Source: Variovorax sp. J22G73
GTDB taxonomy: Bacteria > Pseudomonadota > Gammaproteobacteria > Burkholderiales > Burkholderiaceae_C
DNA: 64,000 nt
Assembly (NCBI RefSeq): GCF_030317035.1
Contig: NZ_JASZYK010000013.1
Span: forward strand, 62,001-126,000
Reading direction: 5' to 3'
Under the pieces are notes generated by a model that had not been told where the DNA came from, ran no database searches, and saw only the letters and a list, made by a program, of their open reading frames with translations. The position numbers were made by a program, and so were the translations under genes. Positions 34,084-42,353 of this stretch are shown piece after piece. Within the stretch, counting starts at the first letter, position 1; each line of letters opens with the position of its first letter.

Positions 34084-34956
34084 ATGACAGACCCCCAGAA
34101 CGCAGGCCCCCGTCCGCCCTTCGACACGCCGGAGCAGTCGCCGCCCGGCCTGGAGTCGAAGATGACGCCACGCCCGGACTTCGGCGAGTCCTCCTACGTC
34201 GGCAGCGGCAAGCTCAAGGGCAAGGCTGCGTTGATCACGGGCGGCGACAGCGGCATCGGCCGCGCCGTGGCGCTCGCCTTCGCGCGAGAAGGCGCCGACG
34301 TGCTGATCTCATACCTGGCACAGGAAGAGTCCGACGCGCAGGCCTGCAAGGAACTGATCGAGCGCGAGGGCCGGGTATGCGTCGCGGTGGCGGGCGACAT
34401 CTGCGACGAGGCGCATTGCAACCGGCTGGTCGACACGGCGGTGCAGCGCTTCGGCAAGCTCGACGTGCTGGTGAACAACGCGGCGTTCCAGATGAGTCAC
34501 AAGGACCTGGGCGACATCACTGCCGAAGAGTTCGATCGTACCTTCCGCACCAACGTGTACGCCAACTTCTATCTCTGCAAGGCCGCCGTGGCGCACATGA
34601 AGCCGGGCAGCGCGATCATCAGCACGGCGTCGGTCAACGCCGACAAGCCGAACGCCACGCTCGTCGCATATGCGGCAACGAAGGGCGCCATCCAGAACAT
34701 GTCCGGCGGCATGGCGCAGTTGCTGGCCGAGAAAGGCATTCGCGTGAACTGCGTGGCGCCGGGTCCCTTCTGGACGCCGCTGATTCCTTCGACCATGCCG
34801 CCGGACAAGGTGAAGGAGTTCGGCACGCAGACGCCGATGAAGCGCCCTGGCCAACCCGCCGAGCTGCAGGCTGTGTACGTGCTGCTGGCGTCAGACCAGG
34901 CGAGCTACATCTCCGGCGCGACCATTCCCGTGACAGGCGGCGTGCCTTTCATCTGA
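34084..34956 (+). CDS. SDR family oxidoreductase, general-stress type, 290 aa
   Basis: Long N-terminal lead (about 45 residues, with PPGLESKMTPRPDFGE) and then a full SDR: cofactor motif ITGGDSGIGRA, NNAA (VNNAAFQMS), catalytic Ser in STASVNADKPN, and YAATKGA carrying the Tyr-Lys pair. The C-terminal GATIPVTGG is complete. The lead sequence and overall pattern are those of the YhdG/YmxC-like, glucose/ribitol dehydrogenase-like SDRs seen in general stress regulons. Substrate unknown. Confidence 0.92.
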   Translation: MTDPQNAGPRPPFDTPEQSPPGLESKMTPRPDFGESSYVGSGKLKGKAALITGGDSGIGRAVALAFAREGADVLISYLAQEESDAQACKELIEREGRVCVAVAGDICDEAHCNRLVDTAVQRFGKLDVLVNNAAFQMSHKDLGDITAEEFDRTFRTNVYANFYLCKAAVAHMKPGSAIISTASVNADKPNATLVAYAATKGAIQNMSGGMAQLLAEKGIRVNCVAPGPFWTPLIPSTMPPDKVKEFGTQTPMKRPGQPAELQAVYVLLASDQASYISGATIPVTGGVPFI

Positions 34957-35024
34957 GTCGGCGGCGATGTTCGCGCATGTACGGATGTGCGCGCGCGCGA
35001 GTGCACTGGTTTGCGCTGTCTTGC

Positions 35025-35285
35025 TCAAACGTTCTGGCTACGGCGGTTTCCGAGGATTTCCTCGAGGACCTCTTCAAGCGTCGACCACGTTGGAAACAGG
35101 ATCACCTCGTCCGAGGAACTCCAGCGCCCTCCAGCGGCCTTGAGTTTAGTGGCCAGCACATCATCGGCTCCAAGGAGGGCAGGTTGGGACCATCCAACCT
35201 TCGGCAGTGATTCCCGCACTTCGCATCCCAGCCGCGCAGCAAGTTTTTCCGCGCGCAATCCGCTCCGTCCTGCTGGAGAAAGCAT
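35025..35285 (-). CDS. Hypothetical protein, 86 aa
   Basis: The ATG at 35285 is preceded at the right distance by GGAGG. N-terminal basic helix (LRAEKLAARLGCEVRE), then ALLGADDVLATKLKAAGGRW, ending in WSTLEEVLEEILGN. Probably a small alpha/beta protein. No family recognised. Upstream coding-like text at 35386-35520 is too broken to annotate. Confidence 0.55.
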   Translation of the reverse strand: MLSPAGRSGLRAEKLAARLGCEVRESLPKVGWSQPALLGADDVLATKLKAAGGRWSSSDEVILFPTWSTLEEVLEEILGNRRSQNV

Positions 35286-35687
35286 GTGGTCCTCCAAGTT
35301 TTCCGTCTTCAGTTGCCTTGTTTGCTTGCCACTCGGGCTTCCCATTCGTGGGTGAAGTGATCAGCACGAAATTGCAAGCGAGCCGAAACTTCGTCTCGAC
35401 TGTCTTGATGTGCAGCTACGAAGTCACACCGAGTTCCCTTGCCTTGGCACAACTCGCTTTTGAGAAATCCAGTCGTCGCCGTTTTCGGTCAATACAACGC
35501 TGCAGCGCCAACCATGAGGAAGACTAAGGTCGGGTGCAGGGTGGGACATCGCAGGAGAGTAGGCTTTCTGGCAAGTTGACGCTAGCCGTCCACGGCTCGC
35601 ATGGTCTTTTGACGCATGGCCAAGAAAGGCGGCGGCGGAGCGAAGTAAGGGGCGGAGGGGGCGGAGGGGCAGGGCGGCATTGGTCGC
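35286..35687. other. Intergenic stretch with coding-like debris and a G-rich block
   Basis: No intact gene. A ten-codon frame at 35616-35648 encodes MAKKGGGGAK and stops. The G-rich block at 35649-35674 is annotated separately. Confidence 0.4.
35649..35674 (+). other. Potential G-quadruplex sequence
   Basis: Four G runs (4, 5, 4 and 3 G) separated by 4, 4 and 2 bases meet the common G3+N1-7 rule on the plus strand. It lies 14 bp from the 3' end of the DUF421 gene. Folding is not shown. Confidence 0.5.
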
Positions 35688-36230
35688 TCAAGCACCGGGC
35701 GGGCCGGACGCGCGAGGGCCGCCGCCAGTCGGTGGTGGCTCTCCATCGCCCCGCATCTTGAACACGCTCAAAGTGCCGTCGCTTTCAAGGCGGGCGATGC
35801 GTACCTCCGCAATGTCTTCAACGCCTTGTTCGCGCAGCTTGCCGTCGAGTTCCTCGCGTGTGATCATCTCCCGCTTCATCGCCCGCCGGTTCACTCGGCC
35901 GTGACGCACAAGCACTTCGGGCACCGGCTCGAGAAAGCGCTCGACCATGGGCGATCTGTAGCTCAGCCAGTCAAGGCCGAAGTTCCAGGCGATGAGGGTC
36001 AAAAGCAGCACGAGGCCGTCGTTGATGGATTTGTACTCTCCCTGCATTGCATTGCTCGACGCGTCTGCGACCAGCACGACGAACAGAAGATCGGCGACGC
36101 CCATCGAACCGATGTCGCGGCGCAGCACAAAACGAAAGACGAGCAGCAGGAACCAGTAAACGACGGTCCCGCGCAGCACCATGTGCCAAACCGGATACTC
36201 ACGGGCAAACAGTTCTGCGAGGTCATTCAT
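35688..36230 (-). CDS. DUF421 (YetF-like) membrane protein, 180 aa
   Basis: Two or three N-terminal transmembrane helices (VVYWFLLLVFRFVLRRDIGS, LLFVVLVADA and LVLLLTLIAW) followed by the cytoplasmic DUF421 domain: VPEVLVRHGRVNRRAMKREM, ITREELDGKLREQGV and VRIARLESDGTLSVF. It ends in a Pro/Gly-rich tail. Family length is usual. Role unknown, often spore- or stress-related. It closes the probable katE operon, 30 bp after the glycosyltransferase. Confidence 0.9.
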   Translation of the reverse strand: MNDLAELFAREYPVWHMVLRGTVVYWFLLLVFRFVLRRDIGSMGVADLLFVVLVADASSNAMQGEYKSINDGLVLLLTLIAWNFGLDWLSYRSPMVERFLEPVPEVLVRHGRVNRRAMKREMITREELDGKLREQGVEDIAEVRIARLESDGTLSVFKMRGDGEPPPTGGGPRASGPPGA

Positions 36231-36260
36231 TCGGACGGCCGAGCACGCGGTGTGCGCATG

Positions 36261-36971
36261 TCACATTGCAGCTGTCGCGGTGTGCAGTGGAGCGGCCGCC
36301 TCGGCGAGGCGCTGCGCCACGGCGTTCAACAGCGCGCCTGCGAACCCGCCCGGTGCCCGCGCGTGCACGCGTGCGCTCGTCACCACGCGGGGAAGCGAAC
36401 TCCAAGCGACATGGCGACCGGCGGCGACAAGTGCGGCCACCAATGCCTCGTCTTCTCCGCAAGCGAGGTGCCTGAAACCGCCGACCGCACGGTATGCCTC
36501 GGCCGACACGCCGAGGTTCGCGCCGTGCACATGACGATGGTCGTCGCGATCAAAGTACGTCTCCTTGAAGTGCGATTCCAGCAGTTCAGCGTTGGCACCG
36601 TGTGGCGACCAGTCCTGAATGCAGACGGTGCCACAGACCACATCCGCCTGCAGTTCGAGCTGGTTCGCCAGCCACGCTTCTGAGACCACGGTATCCGCAT
36701 CGGTGAAGGCCAGCCAGCGGGCGCCGCGTGCCAGCATCGCCTGCGCGCCTGCCGCGCGGGCCATGCCCACGTTGCGCGCTCGAATGCTCAACGTCATCGC
36801 ACCGGCGGCGCCGGCCTCCACACACGTTGCGTCCGTACAGTCGTCCAGCACGACGACCGTTTCCACAGGCTCACCCGTCAAGGAGGGATGTTGCGCGGCG
36901 CGACTGACGGCGGCAAGGCAGATGCGGATGACTTGCTCCTCGTTGTGTGCCGGGATGACGATGCCGATCAT
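36261..36971 (-). CDS. Family 2 glycosyltransferase, 236 aa
   Basis: GT-A fold: IGIVIPAHNEEQVI at the N-terminus, VVVLDDCTDAT, the metal-binding DxD in LAFTDADTVVS near residue 92, and FRHLACGEDEALV with the catalytic acidic pair. No membrane segments, so a soluble transferase acting on a cytoplasmic or lipid acceptor. I chose the ATG at 36971 because the family starts there. Its position between DUF2934 and DUF421 in a catalase operon is unusual. Confidence 0.87.
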   Translation of the reverse strand: MIGIVIPAHNEEQVIRICLAAVSRAAQHPSLTGEPVETVVVLDDCTDATCVEAGAAGAMTLSIRARNVGMARAAGAQAMLARGARWLAFTDADTVVSEAWLANQLELQADVVCGTVCIQDWSPHGANAELLESHFKETYFDRDDHRHVHGANLGVSAEAYRAVGGFRHLACGEDEALVAALVAAGRHVAWSSLPRVVTSARVHARAPGGFAGALLNAVAQRLAEAAAPLHTATAAM

Positions 36972-37024
36972 GTGACTACCTCCGCTGCAGTGCTTTTTTT
37001 GGGTGTGCGTCGGGACATTCGTTG

Positions 37025-37375
37025 CTATGCACCGCTTCTCTGGCGCACGTGCGCTTCGGCCTCCAGCCAATCGCTCGTCTCGTCGCCAGGCCCGCCGTTG
37101 CGCCGCAGATACGCCTCGTAGGCGGCCCGTCGGATCGCGTCATCGGGCGTGTCGTTGCTGGATGGGGAAACGGTTGAATCAGCAGTACCTTCGCTGGAGT
37201 AGTCGTCGTCCGGCCCATGGTTCCCGTTCGCCTGCTCGGCTTCACCCGGGTAGCCATGCGGTTTGTTTGCTTCCCGCCCCATTCGGCTTCCTTCGGCCGG
37301 GCTGTCTTGACCCACGGCCCGGGCTTGGTCAATGTTTACCGGCGACATCTGCTTTTGACCATCACTTTGCTTCAT
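37025..37375 (-). CDS. DUF2934 domain protein, 116 aa
   Basis: The C-terminal DUF2934 motif DDAIRRAAYEAYLRRNGGPG is followed by DWLEAEAHVRQR. The N-terminal 75 residues are Gly/Ser/Asn/Asp-rich and disordered. The ATG at 37375 has AAAGGAG eight bases upstream. It lies 48 bp after katE. A second DUF2934 protein lies at the right edge (63.7 kb). Confidence 0.88.
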   Translation of the reverse strand: MKQSDGQKQMSPVNIDQARAVGQDSPAEGSRMGREANKPHGYPGEAEQANGNHGPDDDYSSEGTADSTVSPSSNDTPDDAIRRAAYEAYLRRNGGPGDETSDWLEAEAHVRQRSGA

Positions 37376-37392
37376 TGATGACTCCTTTGTGG

Positions 37393-37412
37393 CTCGCCCC
37401 GCAAGGGGCGAG
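37393..37412. other. Stem-loop between katE and DUF2934
   Basis: CTCGCCCC, a GCAA tetraloop, GGGGCGAG. No U-tract follows on the minus-strand transcript, so it is more likely an mRNA stability or attenuation element within the operon than a full terminator. Confidence 0.5.
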
Positions 37413-37423
37413 GTATCTTTCAA

Positions 37424-39838
37424 TCAGAATTTCGGCGGATCGTTTTCACGCCCGAAGTGACGGTGCGCACCCATCGCGGCGATGAAGGAGGCGATGCCCT
37501 CATCCGCCCCTGCAACGTCCACCAGAATGAGACCAGGATCGACTGCACCATCTGGCATCGTCAGCGGAATCTGCGCTTCAGCCAGCAGTGCTTCCGATGC
37601 TCCGAACGCCAGAATGGTCTTGCAATGCCAATACTGGTCGCGCAGGAATTCGAGCGTGTGAGCGTCCGCGTCGAGTGCCTCCACGGCCTTGGCGCCGTCA
37701 GGCAGTACCAACGCGTCGAAGAGGAAGCCCGGGGAGTTTTCCATCGTGGCATCGGCTTCGAACTTCTCGCCGCCCGCGCCGACGTAGGTACCCAGCCGAG
37801 CTGCAATCAAACGCGGAATGGCACCAGCTGCAAAGAGGGACGCAATAAGCTTCTGCAGGGAAGCGCCCTCGACGCCATGGTCGATCAGCACTGCCACCTT
37901 GCGCGTGCGAATGCCGCCGTCCCCGGGCCGCGCCATCAAGGACAGCGCCGGCGATGCCTCCACCTCGGGCGCGACGGGCGTTTCCAGCGCTCTGGGCAAA
38001 GGTGCGGGGAGCTCCATGCCGAGGTCCTGCGCGACCCGCTGGGCGAGATCGGGCGCCGCGTTCAACAAGCTGGCAACCACGCGCTGCCGGATCGCAGGCA
38101 CAGTGACCTTCGAAAGTTCGAAGCGAAACGCATTGCCGATGTGGGCCTTCTCGACTTCGGTCTGGCTCTCGAAGAACAGCCGCGCCTGCGTGTAGTGGTC
38201 AGCAAATTTTTCGGGCTTGATCCGCACCTTGTCGGCGCTTTCCTTGGCGTCGATGCGCCGGGCAACGCTCATGAAGCCCTGTGCTGCGCCTGCTTGGAAG
38301 GGGCAGCCGCCAGCCAATGAGTTCGGCTCGTAGGCAACGCGGCCGCGATTGATCGCTTGGCGGTGCATGCCGTCGCGCTGGTTGTTGTGGACCTGCGCGA
38401 TGGGCGCGTTGATCGGCAACTCGTGAAAGTTGGGTCCACCAAGGCGGCTGATCTGCGTGTCGACGTAGGAGTGGATGCGCCCCGCCAGCAGCGGGTCGTT
38501 GGTGAAGTCCAGGCCGGGCACGATATGCGCCGTGCAGAACGCGACCTGCTCTGTCTCTGCAAAAAAGTTGTCGGGGTTGCGGTTGAGCACCATGCGCCCA
38601 ACGATTTGCACAGGCACCAGCTCCTCGGGGATGAGCTTGGTCGCATCAAGGATGTCAAAACTGAACTGCTCGGCCTGCTCCTCGGTGAAGATCTGCAGGC
38701 CCAGCTCCCATTCGGGGTACTCACCCGCCTCAATCGCCTCCCACAGGTCACGGCGATGAAAGTCGGGATCGGCGCCCGAGATCTTCACAGCTTCTTCCCA
38801 AACCAACGAATGCGTGCCCAGCTTGGGCTGCCAGTGGAACTTCACCAGGACGCTTTCACCTGCGTCGTTGACCAGGCGGAAGGTGTGCACACCGAAGCCC
38901 TGCATCATCCGGTAGCTCCGGGGGATAGCCCGGTCGCTCATCTGCCACATGAGCATGTGCGTCGACTCGGGCATCAGCGAAACGAAGTCCCAGAAGGTGT
39001 CGTGAGCGCTTGCCGCCTGAGGCATCTGGTGATGCGGCTCCGGCTTCACTGCATGCACGAGGTCCGGGAACTTCATTGCGTCCTGGATGAAGAAGACCGG
39101 AATGTTGTTACCGACCAGGTCCCAGTTGCCTTCATCGGTATAGAACTTGACGGCAAAGCCGCGCACGTCACGCGCGGTGTCCTTGGAGCCGCGCTCGCCG
39201 GCCACGGTCGAGAAGCGCACGAACACCGGCGTCACCTTGCCGGCCTCCTTGAAGGGCGCAGCCTTGGTGTGTTGGGTCAGGGGCTCGTAGCACTCGAAGA
39301 AGCCGTGCGCACCCGAGCCGCGCGCATGCACGATGCGTTCGGGAATGCGCTCGTGGTCGAAGTGAGTGATCTTCTCGCGCAGGATGAAGTCCTCGAGCAG
39401 TGCGGGCCCGCGCGCGCCCGCCTTCAGCGAGTTCTGGTTGTCGGCCACGGCCACGCCCTGATTGGTGGTGAGTACCTGGCCGGAAGAGTCCACGCGCACG
39501 CGGTCCAGCGTGCCAGTCGTGGCATTGAGACCCTCCGGGGCTACAGAGCCCGTCTTGTCGGAGGCGTTGCTTTCTGACAGCGTGCTCGCGCCTGGCAGCC
39601 GCGACGGCGGTGCGACGGTCACCCCGGCCGGTGTCGCCGCCGCGTTCGCGTCTCCGTATTCCAGCGCCTTGTTCTCGTTGGCAGGCATGCCAGCGGCCAA
39701 CGTCTGGGTGTCGATGGCTTTCTGGGCAGGTGAATCGCCAGCACCAGCCGCAGGCGGTGCGGGCTGCGCAGGTGCGCTGTCGGTGTTGCGCGCGGCGGCG
39801 CGTGCCGCAACGAGCTCGGGGGTGATTTTTTTGGCCAT
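37424..39838 (-). CDS. katE: Large-subunit (HPII type) catalase, 804 aa
   Basis: Clade II catalase converting hydrogen peroxide to water and oxygen. A disordered N-terminal extension of about 140 residues is followed by the core: catalytic His in HARGSGAHGFFE, Asn in DLVGNNIPVFF, proximal heme Tyr in RIHSYVDTQISRLGGPNFHE. The C-terminal 150 residues form the DJ-1/PfpI-like domain typical of this clade. Full length. It is followed by DUF2934, a glycosyltransferase and DUF421 with short gaps, all on the same strand. TCCTAC lies 75 bp upstream. Likely a stationary-phase gene. Confidence 0.96.
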   Translation of the reverse strand: MAKKITPELVAARAAARNTDSAPAQPAPPAAGAGDSPAQKAIDTQTLAAGMPANENKALEYGDANAAATPAGVTVAPPSRLPGASTLSESNASDKTGSVAPEGLNATTGTLDRVRVDSSGQVLTTNQGVAVADNQNSLKAGARGPALLEDFILREKITHFDHERIPERIVHARGSGAHGFFECYEPLTQHTKAAPFKEAGKVTPVFVRFSTVAGERGSKDTARDVRGFAVKFYTDEGNWDLVGNNIPVFFIQDAMKFPDLVHAVKPEPHHQMPQAASAHDTFWDFVSLMPESTHMLMWQMSDRAIPRSYRMMQGFGVHTFRLVNDAGESVLVKFHWQPKLGTHSLVWEEAVKISGADPDFHRRDLWEAIEAGEYPEWELGLQIFTEEQAEQFSFDILDATKLIPEELVPVQIVGRMVLNRNPDNFFAETEQVAFCTAHIVPGLDFTNDPLLAGRIHSYVDTQISRLGGPNFHELPINAPIAQVHNNQRDGMHRQAINRGRVAYEPNSLAGGCPFQAGAAQGFMSVARRIDAKESADKVRIKPEKFADHYTQARLFFESQTEVEKAHIGNAFRFELSKVTVPAIRQRVVASLLNAAPDLAQRVAQDLGMELPAPLPRALETPVAPEVEASPALSLMARPGDGGIRTRKVAVLIDHGVEGASLQKLIASLFAAGAIPRLIAARLGTYVGAGGEKFEADATMENSPGFLFDALVLPDGAKAVEALDADAHTLEFLRDQYWHCKTILAFGASEALLAEAQIPLTMPDGAVDPGLILVDVAGADEGIASFIAAMGAHRHFGRENDPPKF

Positions 39839-39960
39839 GGTGGGTGTGCTTTAGGAGGAGGGTTGGGACGGGTGTCGCTGCGCAGCGTATGGACCACGGT
39901 TCGCCTTTTTCTGTAGGACGCAACCCCTCTGCACCGCAATCCGCAAATTAAGGTCCAAAC

Positions 39961-39974
39961 TTGATCTGGGTTAA
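39961..39974 (+). promoter_or_regulatory. FNR-box-like site TTGATCTGGGTTAA
   Basis: Resembles the FNR/ANR site TTGAT-N4-ATCAA with an intact left half and a 3/5 right half. It lies 47 bp upstream of the Crp/Fnr gene at 40021 and 122 bp upstream of katE, in their divergent promoter region. Confidence 0.35.
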
Positions 39975-40020
39975 TGCAGCGCCGAAAAACATGACGCACG
40001 ATGGCGCCCTCGTCTGATCT

Positions 40021-40776
40021 ATGCTGACAAATTCCGTACTCCTGAACCGCACCACCTCACTGTCCGACGCCGAGCGGGACCGGCTGGAGAAATCGATCGC
40101 GAGTCTCCGGACATATCGTGCAGGTGAAACGGCAGTGCGCCAGGACACGCCGATCAATACAAGCTTGCTGCTTGTGGAAGGTTTCATGACGCGGCACGTC
40201 GACGCACGCGATGGCAAGCGGCACCTTGTGGCCGTGCATGTGCCGGGCGACTTTGTGGACCTGCATGCTTTCACGTTGAAGCAGCTTGATCACGACGTCG
40301 GCGCGCTCACAGACGTCAGCGTCGCGGTTTTCACGCATGAAGCGTTGGACAAGATCCTGTTAGACGACGCCGCCCTGGCCAAGCGCCTTTGGTTTATCAC
40401 GATGCTCGATGCCGCACAGCATCGACAGTGGATTTATCGACTTTCCAGCCTCACAGCGCAGCAGCGTGTGGCTCACTTTTTGTGCGAGACCCATGCCCGG
40501 CTCTTGGCGGTCGGTTGGTCTCACAGCCACGGGTTCCCGCTGCCGATGACACAGTCTGACATCGGCGAGGTGTGCAGTTTGACGAACGTGCACGTCAGTC
40601 GCGTTTTGCGAGATCTGCGCGAAATGGGGCTGTGCCAGGTTCGCTCATCACGGGTCCAAATCCTTGACATTGCGGGGCTGGTGAAAGTCGGGTCGTTCGA
40701 CCCTGGATACCTTTACTTGAATGCTCACGTGGCCGCGCAGTCGGTTGGATACATTGGAGACTCTCATCATGAATAG
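40021..40776 (+). CDS. Crp/Fnr family transcriptional regulator, 251 aa
   Basis: Beta-roll sensor (LRTYRAGETAVRQDTPINTS and HVPGDFVDLHAF), a long dimer helix, and an HTH_Crp domain with MTQSDIGEVCSLTNVHVSRV near residue 180. No N-terminal Cys cluster of true Fnr is visible, so an oxygen-sensing iron-sulfur cluster is unlikely. Third Crp-like gene of the window but of a different branch from the tandem pair at 20-21 kb. Divergent from katE, so it is a candidate regulator of that operon. Confidence 0.9.
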   Translation: MLTNSVLLNRTTSLSDAERDRLEKSIASLRTYRAGETAVRQDTPINTSLLLVEGFMTRHVDARDGKRHLVAVHVPGDFVDLHAFTLKQLDHDVGALTDVSVAVFTHEALDKILLDDAALAKRLWFITMLDAAQHRQWIYRLSSLTAQQRVAHFLCETHARLLAVGWSHSHGFPLPMTQSDIGEVCSLTNVHVSRVLRDLREMGLCQVRSSRVQILDIAGLVKVGSFDPGYLYLNAHVAAQSVGYIGDSHHE

Positions 40777-40987
40777 CAGGTCCTCGCTCAAGCCGCGTGA
40801 AGACGCTGGCGTGGCCACGGCGGTCGATGGCGTGGTGGTTCTGGACGGTCCCGATGGAGTGGCTGTGACGATGACGGCGGACGCTGCCGCCCAAACGGCA
40901 GACAGCCTGCATGCGGCTGCGAACGAAGCCCGCCGGTATGCAGGGGCGGGACCCGACCCTGCAGATGAAGTCCGCGCCGGGCCATGA
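40769..40987 (+). CDS. Hypothetical protein overlapping the Crp gene, 72 aa
   Basis: The ATG at 40769 overlaps the last eight bases of the Crp gene and has GGAG nine bases upstream, so the two are coupled. The middle (GVVVLDGPDGVAVTMTADAA) forms a beta-hairpin-like piece followed by a helix. No family recognised. Confidence 0.6.
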   Translation: MNSRSSLKPREDAGVATAVDGVVVLDGPDGVAVTMTADAAAQTADSLHAAANEARRYAGAGPDPADEVRAGP

Positions 40988-41134
40988 GTTTCCTCAATAC
41001 GCGCGTCCATTGGAGAGCGGGTGACGATCGACTTTCCGGTGCGTTTCCGGAGGTGAAGGTCCGGAGCCGGGGCAGGCGTCAAGGCCCGAGCGCACTTGCC
41101 ATACCGACAGCGGCTGCGTTTGGGCAAGCGTTGC

Positions 41135-41395
41135 ATGCCTAGGGATTTCCTGCGCAAGATCGAGTGGGTGGATCTTCCGATTGAAGTTCGAAGTCCGCGG
41201 GATATTCGAAGTGCTGCCGTCTTGCGTGCAGCGGGCATGCTCGAAGCGATCGTGCCGCCGGAGCCATTCGACGAAAGAAGCGTCGGTACCATCCTGAAAA
41301 TCACGCCTCTGGGCCGCGCGGAGCTTAGGCGAGACGCTGATGGGGGACGGCCGCTCGGGAAGGGTGACCCTGACACGGTCGCAAAGAAAGCTTAG
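41135..41395 (+). CDS. Member D of the repeated small winged-helix-like family, 86 aa
   Basis: Reads DFLRKIEWVDLPIEVRSPRD, then AAVLRAAGMLEAIV, a short loop and LKITPLGRAELRR, with a Gly/Asp/Lys tail. Matches the family in every conserved block. It lies on the same strand as the Crp gene and its small partner, 147 bp downstream. No clear ribosome site precedes the ATG at 41135. Confidence 0.6.
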   Translation: MPRDFLRKIEWVDLPIEVRSPRDIRSAAVLRAAGMLEAIVPPEPFDERSVGTILKITPLGRAELRRDADGGRPLGKGDPDTVAKKA

Positions 41396-41445
41396 CGAGG
41401 CCGCCTGTGCACCTGTCTCTCGCGCCGTCCTCCGTGTTCCCGCTC

Positions 41446-41643
41446 CTACCGAGCGCTTCTTGCAGCGCGCACTACCGCAGCGGTCGCAAGAAGAATGCTG
41501 GCCACCAACGCAGCAATGGCCAACAAGCCTTTCGGCGTCACGTCTACTCTCGCCTCGATGTGCAAAGGATTGGTCTTCAAGAGAAATGCCGCCGTCTGAG
41601 AGGAAGCGGCACCAAGATCGCGAGTATGTTCTTCCAAAGCCAT
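41446..41643 (-). CDS. Small membrane protein, 65 aa
   Basis: Soluble N-terminal half (about 38 residues) and a C-terminal transmembrane helix GLLAIAALVASILLATAAVV followed by a basic RAARSAR anchor. It ends a row of three tiny membrane proteins on this strand and starts three bases after the stop of the preceding one. No family recognised. Confidence 0.6.
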   Translation of the reverse strand: MALEEHTRDLGAASSQTAAFLLKTNPLHIEARVDVTPKGLLAIAALVASILLATAAVVRAARSAR

Positions 41644-41646
41644 CTC

Positions 41647-41865
41647 CTAGCCGGGCGAACGAGCATTGCGAACCACCGGCGTGGTACTGAGAGCAGTGAA
41701 CAATTCGGACATTGTCTGCACATCAACAGCCGTCAAGCCGGAGTTGCGCTCTCTTTGAACGGCAAGGTGCAAAAGCGCGATCGTCGCCAACAGCGTCAAG
41801 ACTGCGATGAGCAATCAGAATTCACCTCCGAAGCCGCGGCGAAGGTGGGGGCGAGGATTGTCCAT
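41647..41865 (-). pseudogene. Small membrane protein with an in-frame TGA
   Basis: The ATG at 41865 overlaps the TAA of the upstream gene (TAATG) and has GGAGG upstream. It reads 16 codons (ending GGEF) to a TGA, then continues in frame as LLIAVLTLLATIALLHLAVQ and a soluble C-terminus to 41647. Either the TGA is a nonsense mutation in a 72-residue membrane protein, or a TTG at 41814 (preceded by GGAGG) restarts a 55-residue protein. The coupling favours the first reading. Confidence 0.6.
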
Positions 41866-42065
41866 TATTCAACCTCCTTATTTGCAAGCGTTCTAAGTCG
41901 ACGAGTCAATTTTCGTTCCTGCGAATTTTCCCAGAGATACAACGCAGGCATCGCTAGCAAGTGGGCTATGGACACCAGAAGACCAAACGAAAGCAGTGCA
42001 AAAACCACGAATGGAAATGCTGCCGTTTCCACTAAAGCACGCATCACCCTGAGCCTGCCTGACAT
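41865..42065 (-). CDS. Small membrane protein, 66 aa
   Basis: The ATG at 42065 is preceded by GGAGG at five bases. Two close hydrophobic segments (AAFPFVVFALLSFGLLVSIA and LLAMPALYLW) and a charged C-terminus (ERKLTRRLRTLANKE). First of three tiny membrane genes in a row, coupled by TAATG to the next. Not in a family that I recognise. Confidence 0.65.
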   Translation of the reverse strand: MSGRLRVMRALVETAAFPFVVFALLSFGLLVSIAHLLAMPALYLWENSQERKLTRRLRTLANKEVE

Positions 42066-42353
42066 GCCGCCTCCAAATCATTTGATAAAACCGCTACCCG
42101 GACCGATGTTCTGTTGCGGGTGGACCATGGCCCCTCGAAGTTTCCAAGTGGACGCATATTACTGAGTCAGCAAGCAGTGAACTGTGGCTTGAAGCTGACC
42201 AGATCATGGGTTTTTTTGGACAAGGACCACCTCAAGACAAAAGATGATTTTGATGACGTCTCCACTCCTACACAGCCGAGATTGGCCCGTTCCACCCACG
42301 CGCCAGCCGTTTTTGCCTACAACCGGGCACCTTGTTCCCGGTAGACGGTCACC

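Noticed and set aside
37393..37412. Calling the katE downstream hairpin a rho-independent terminator
   Set aside because: No U-tract follows it on the transcript side; the next gene starts 18 bp later with a good ribosome site.
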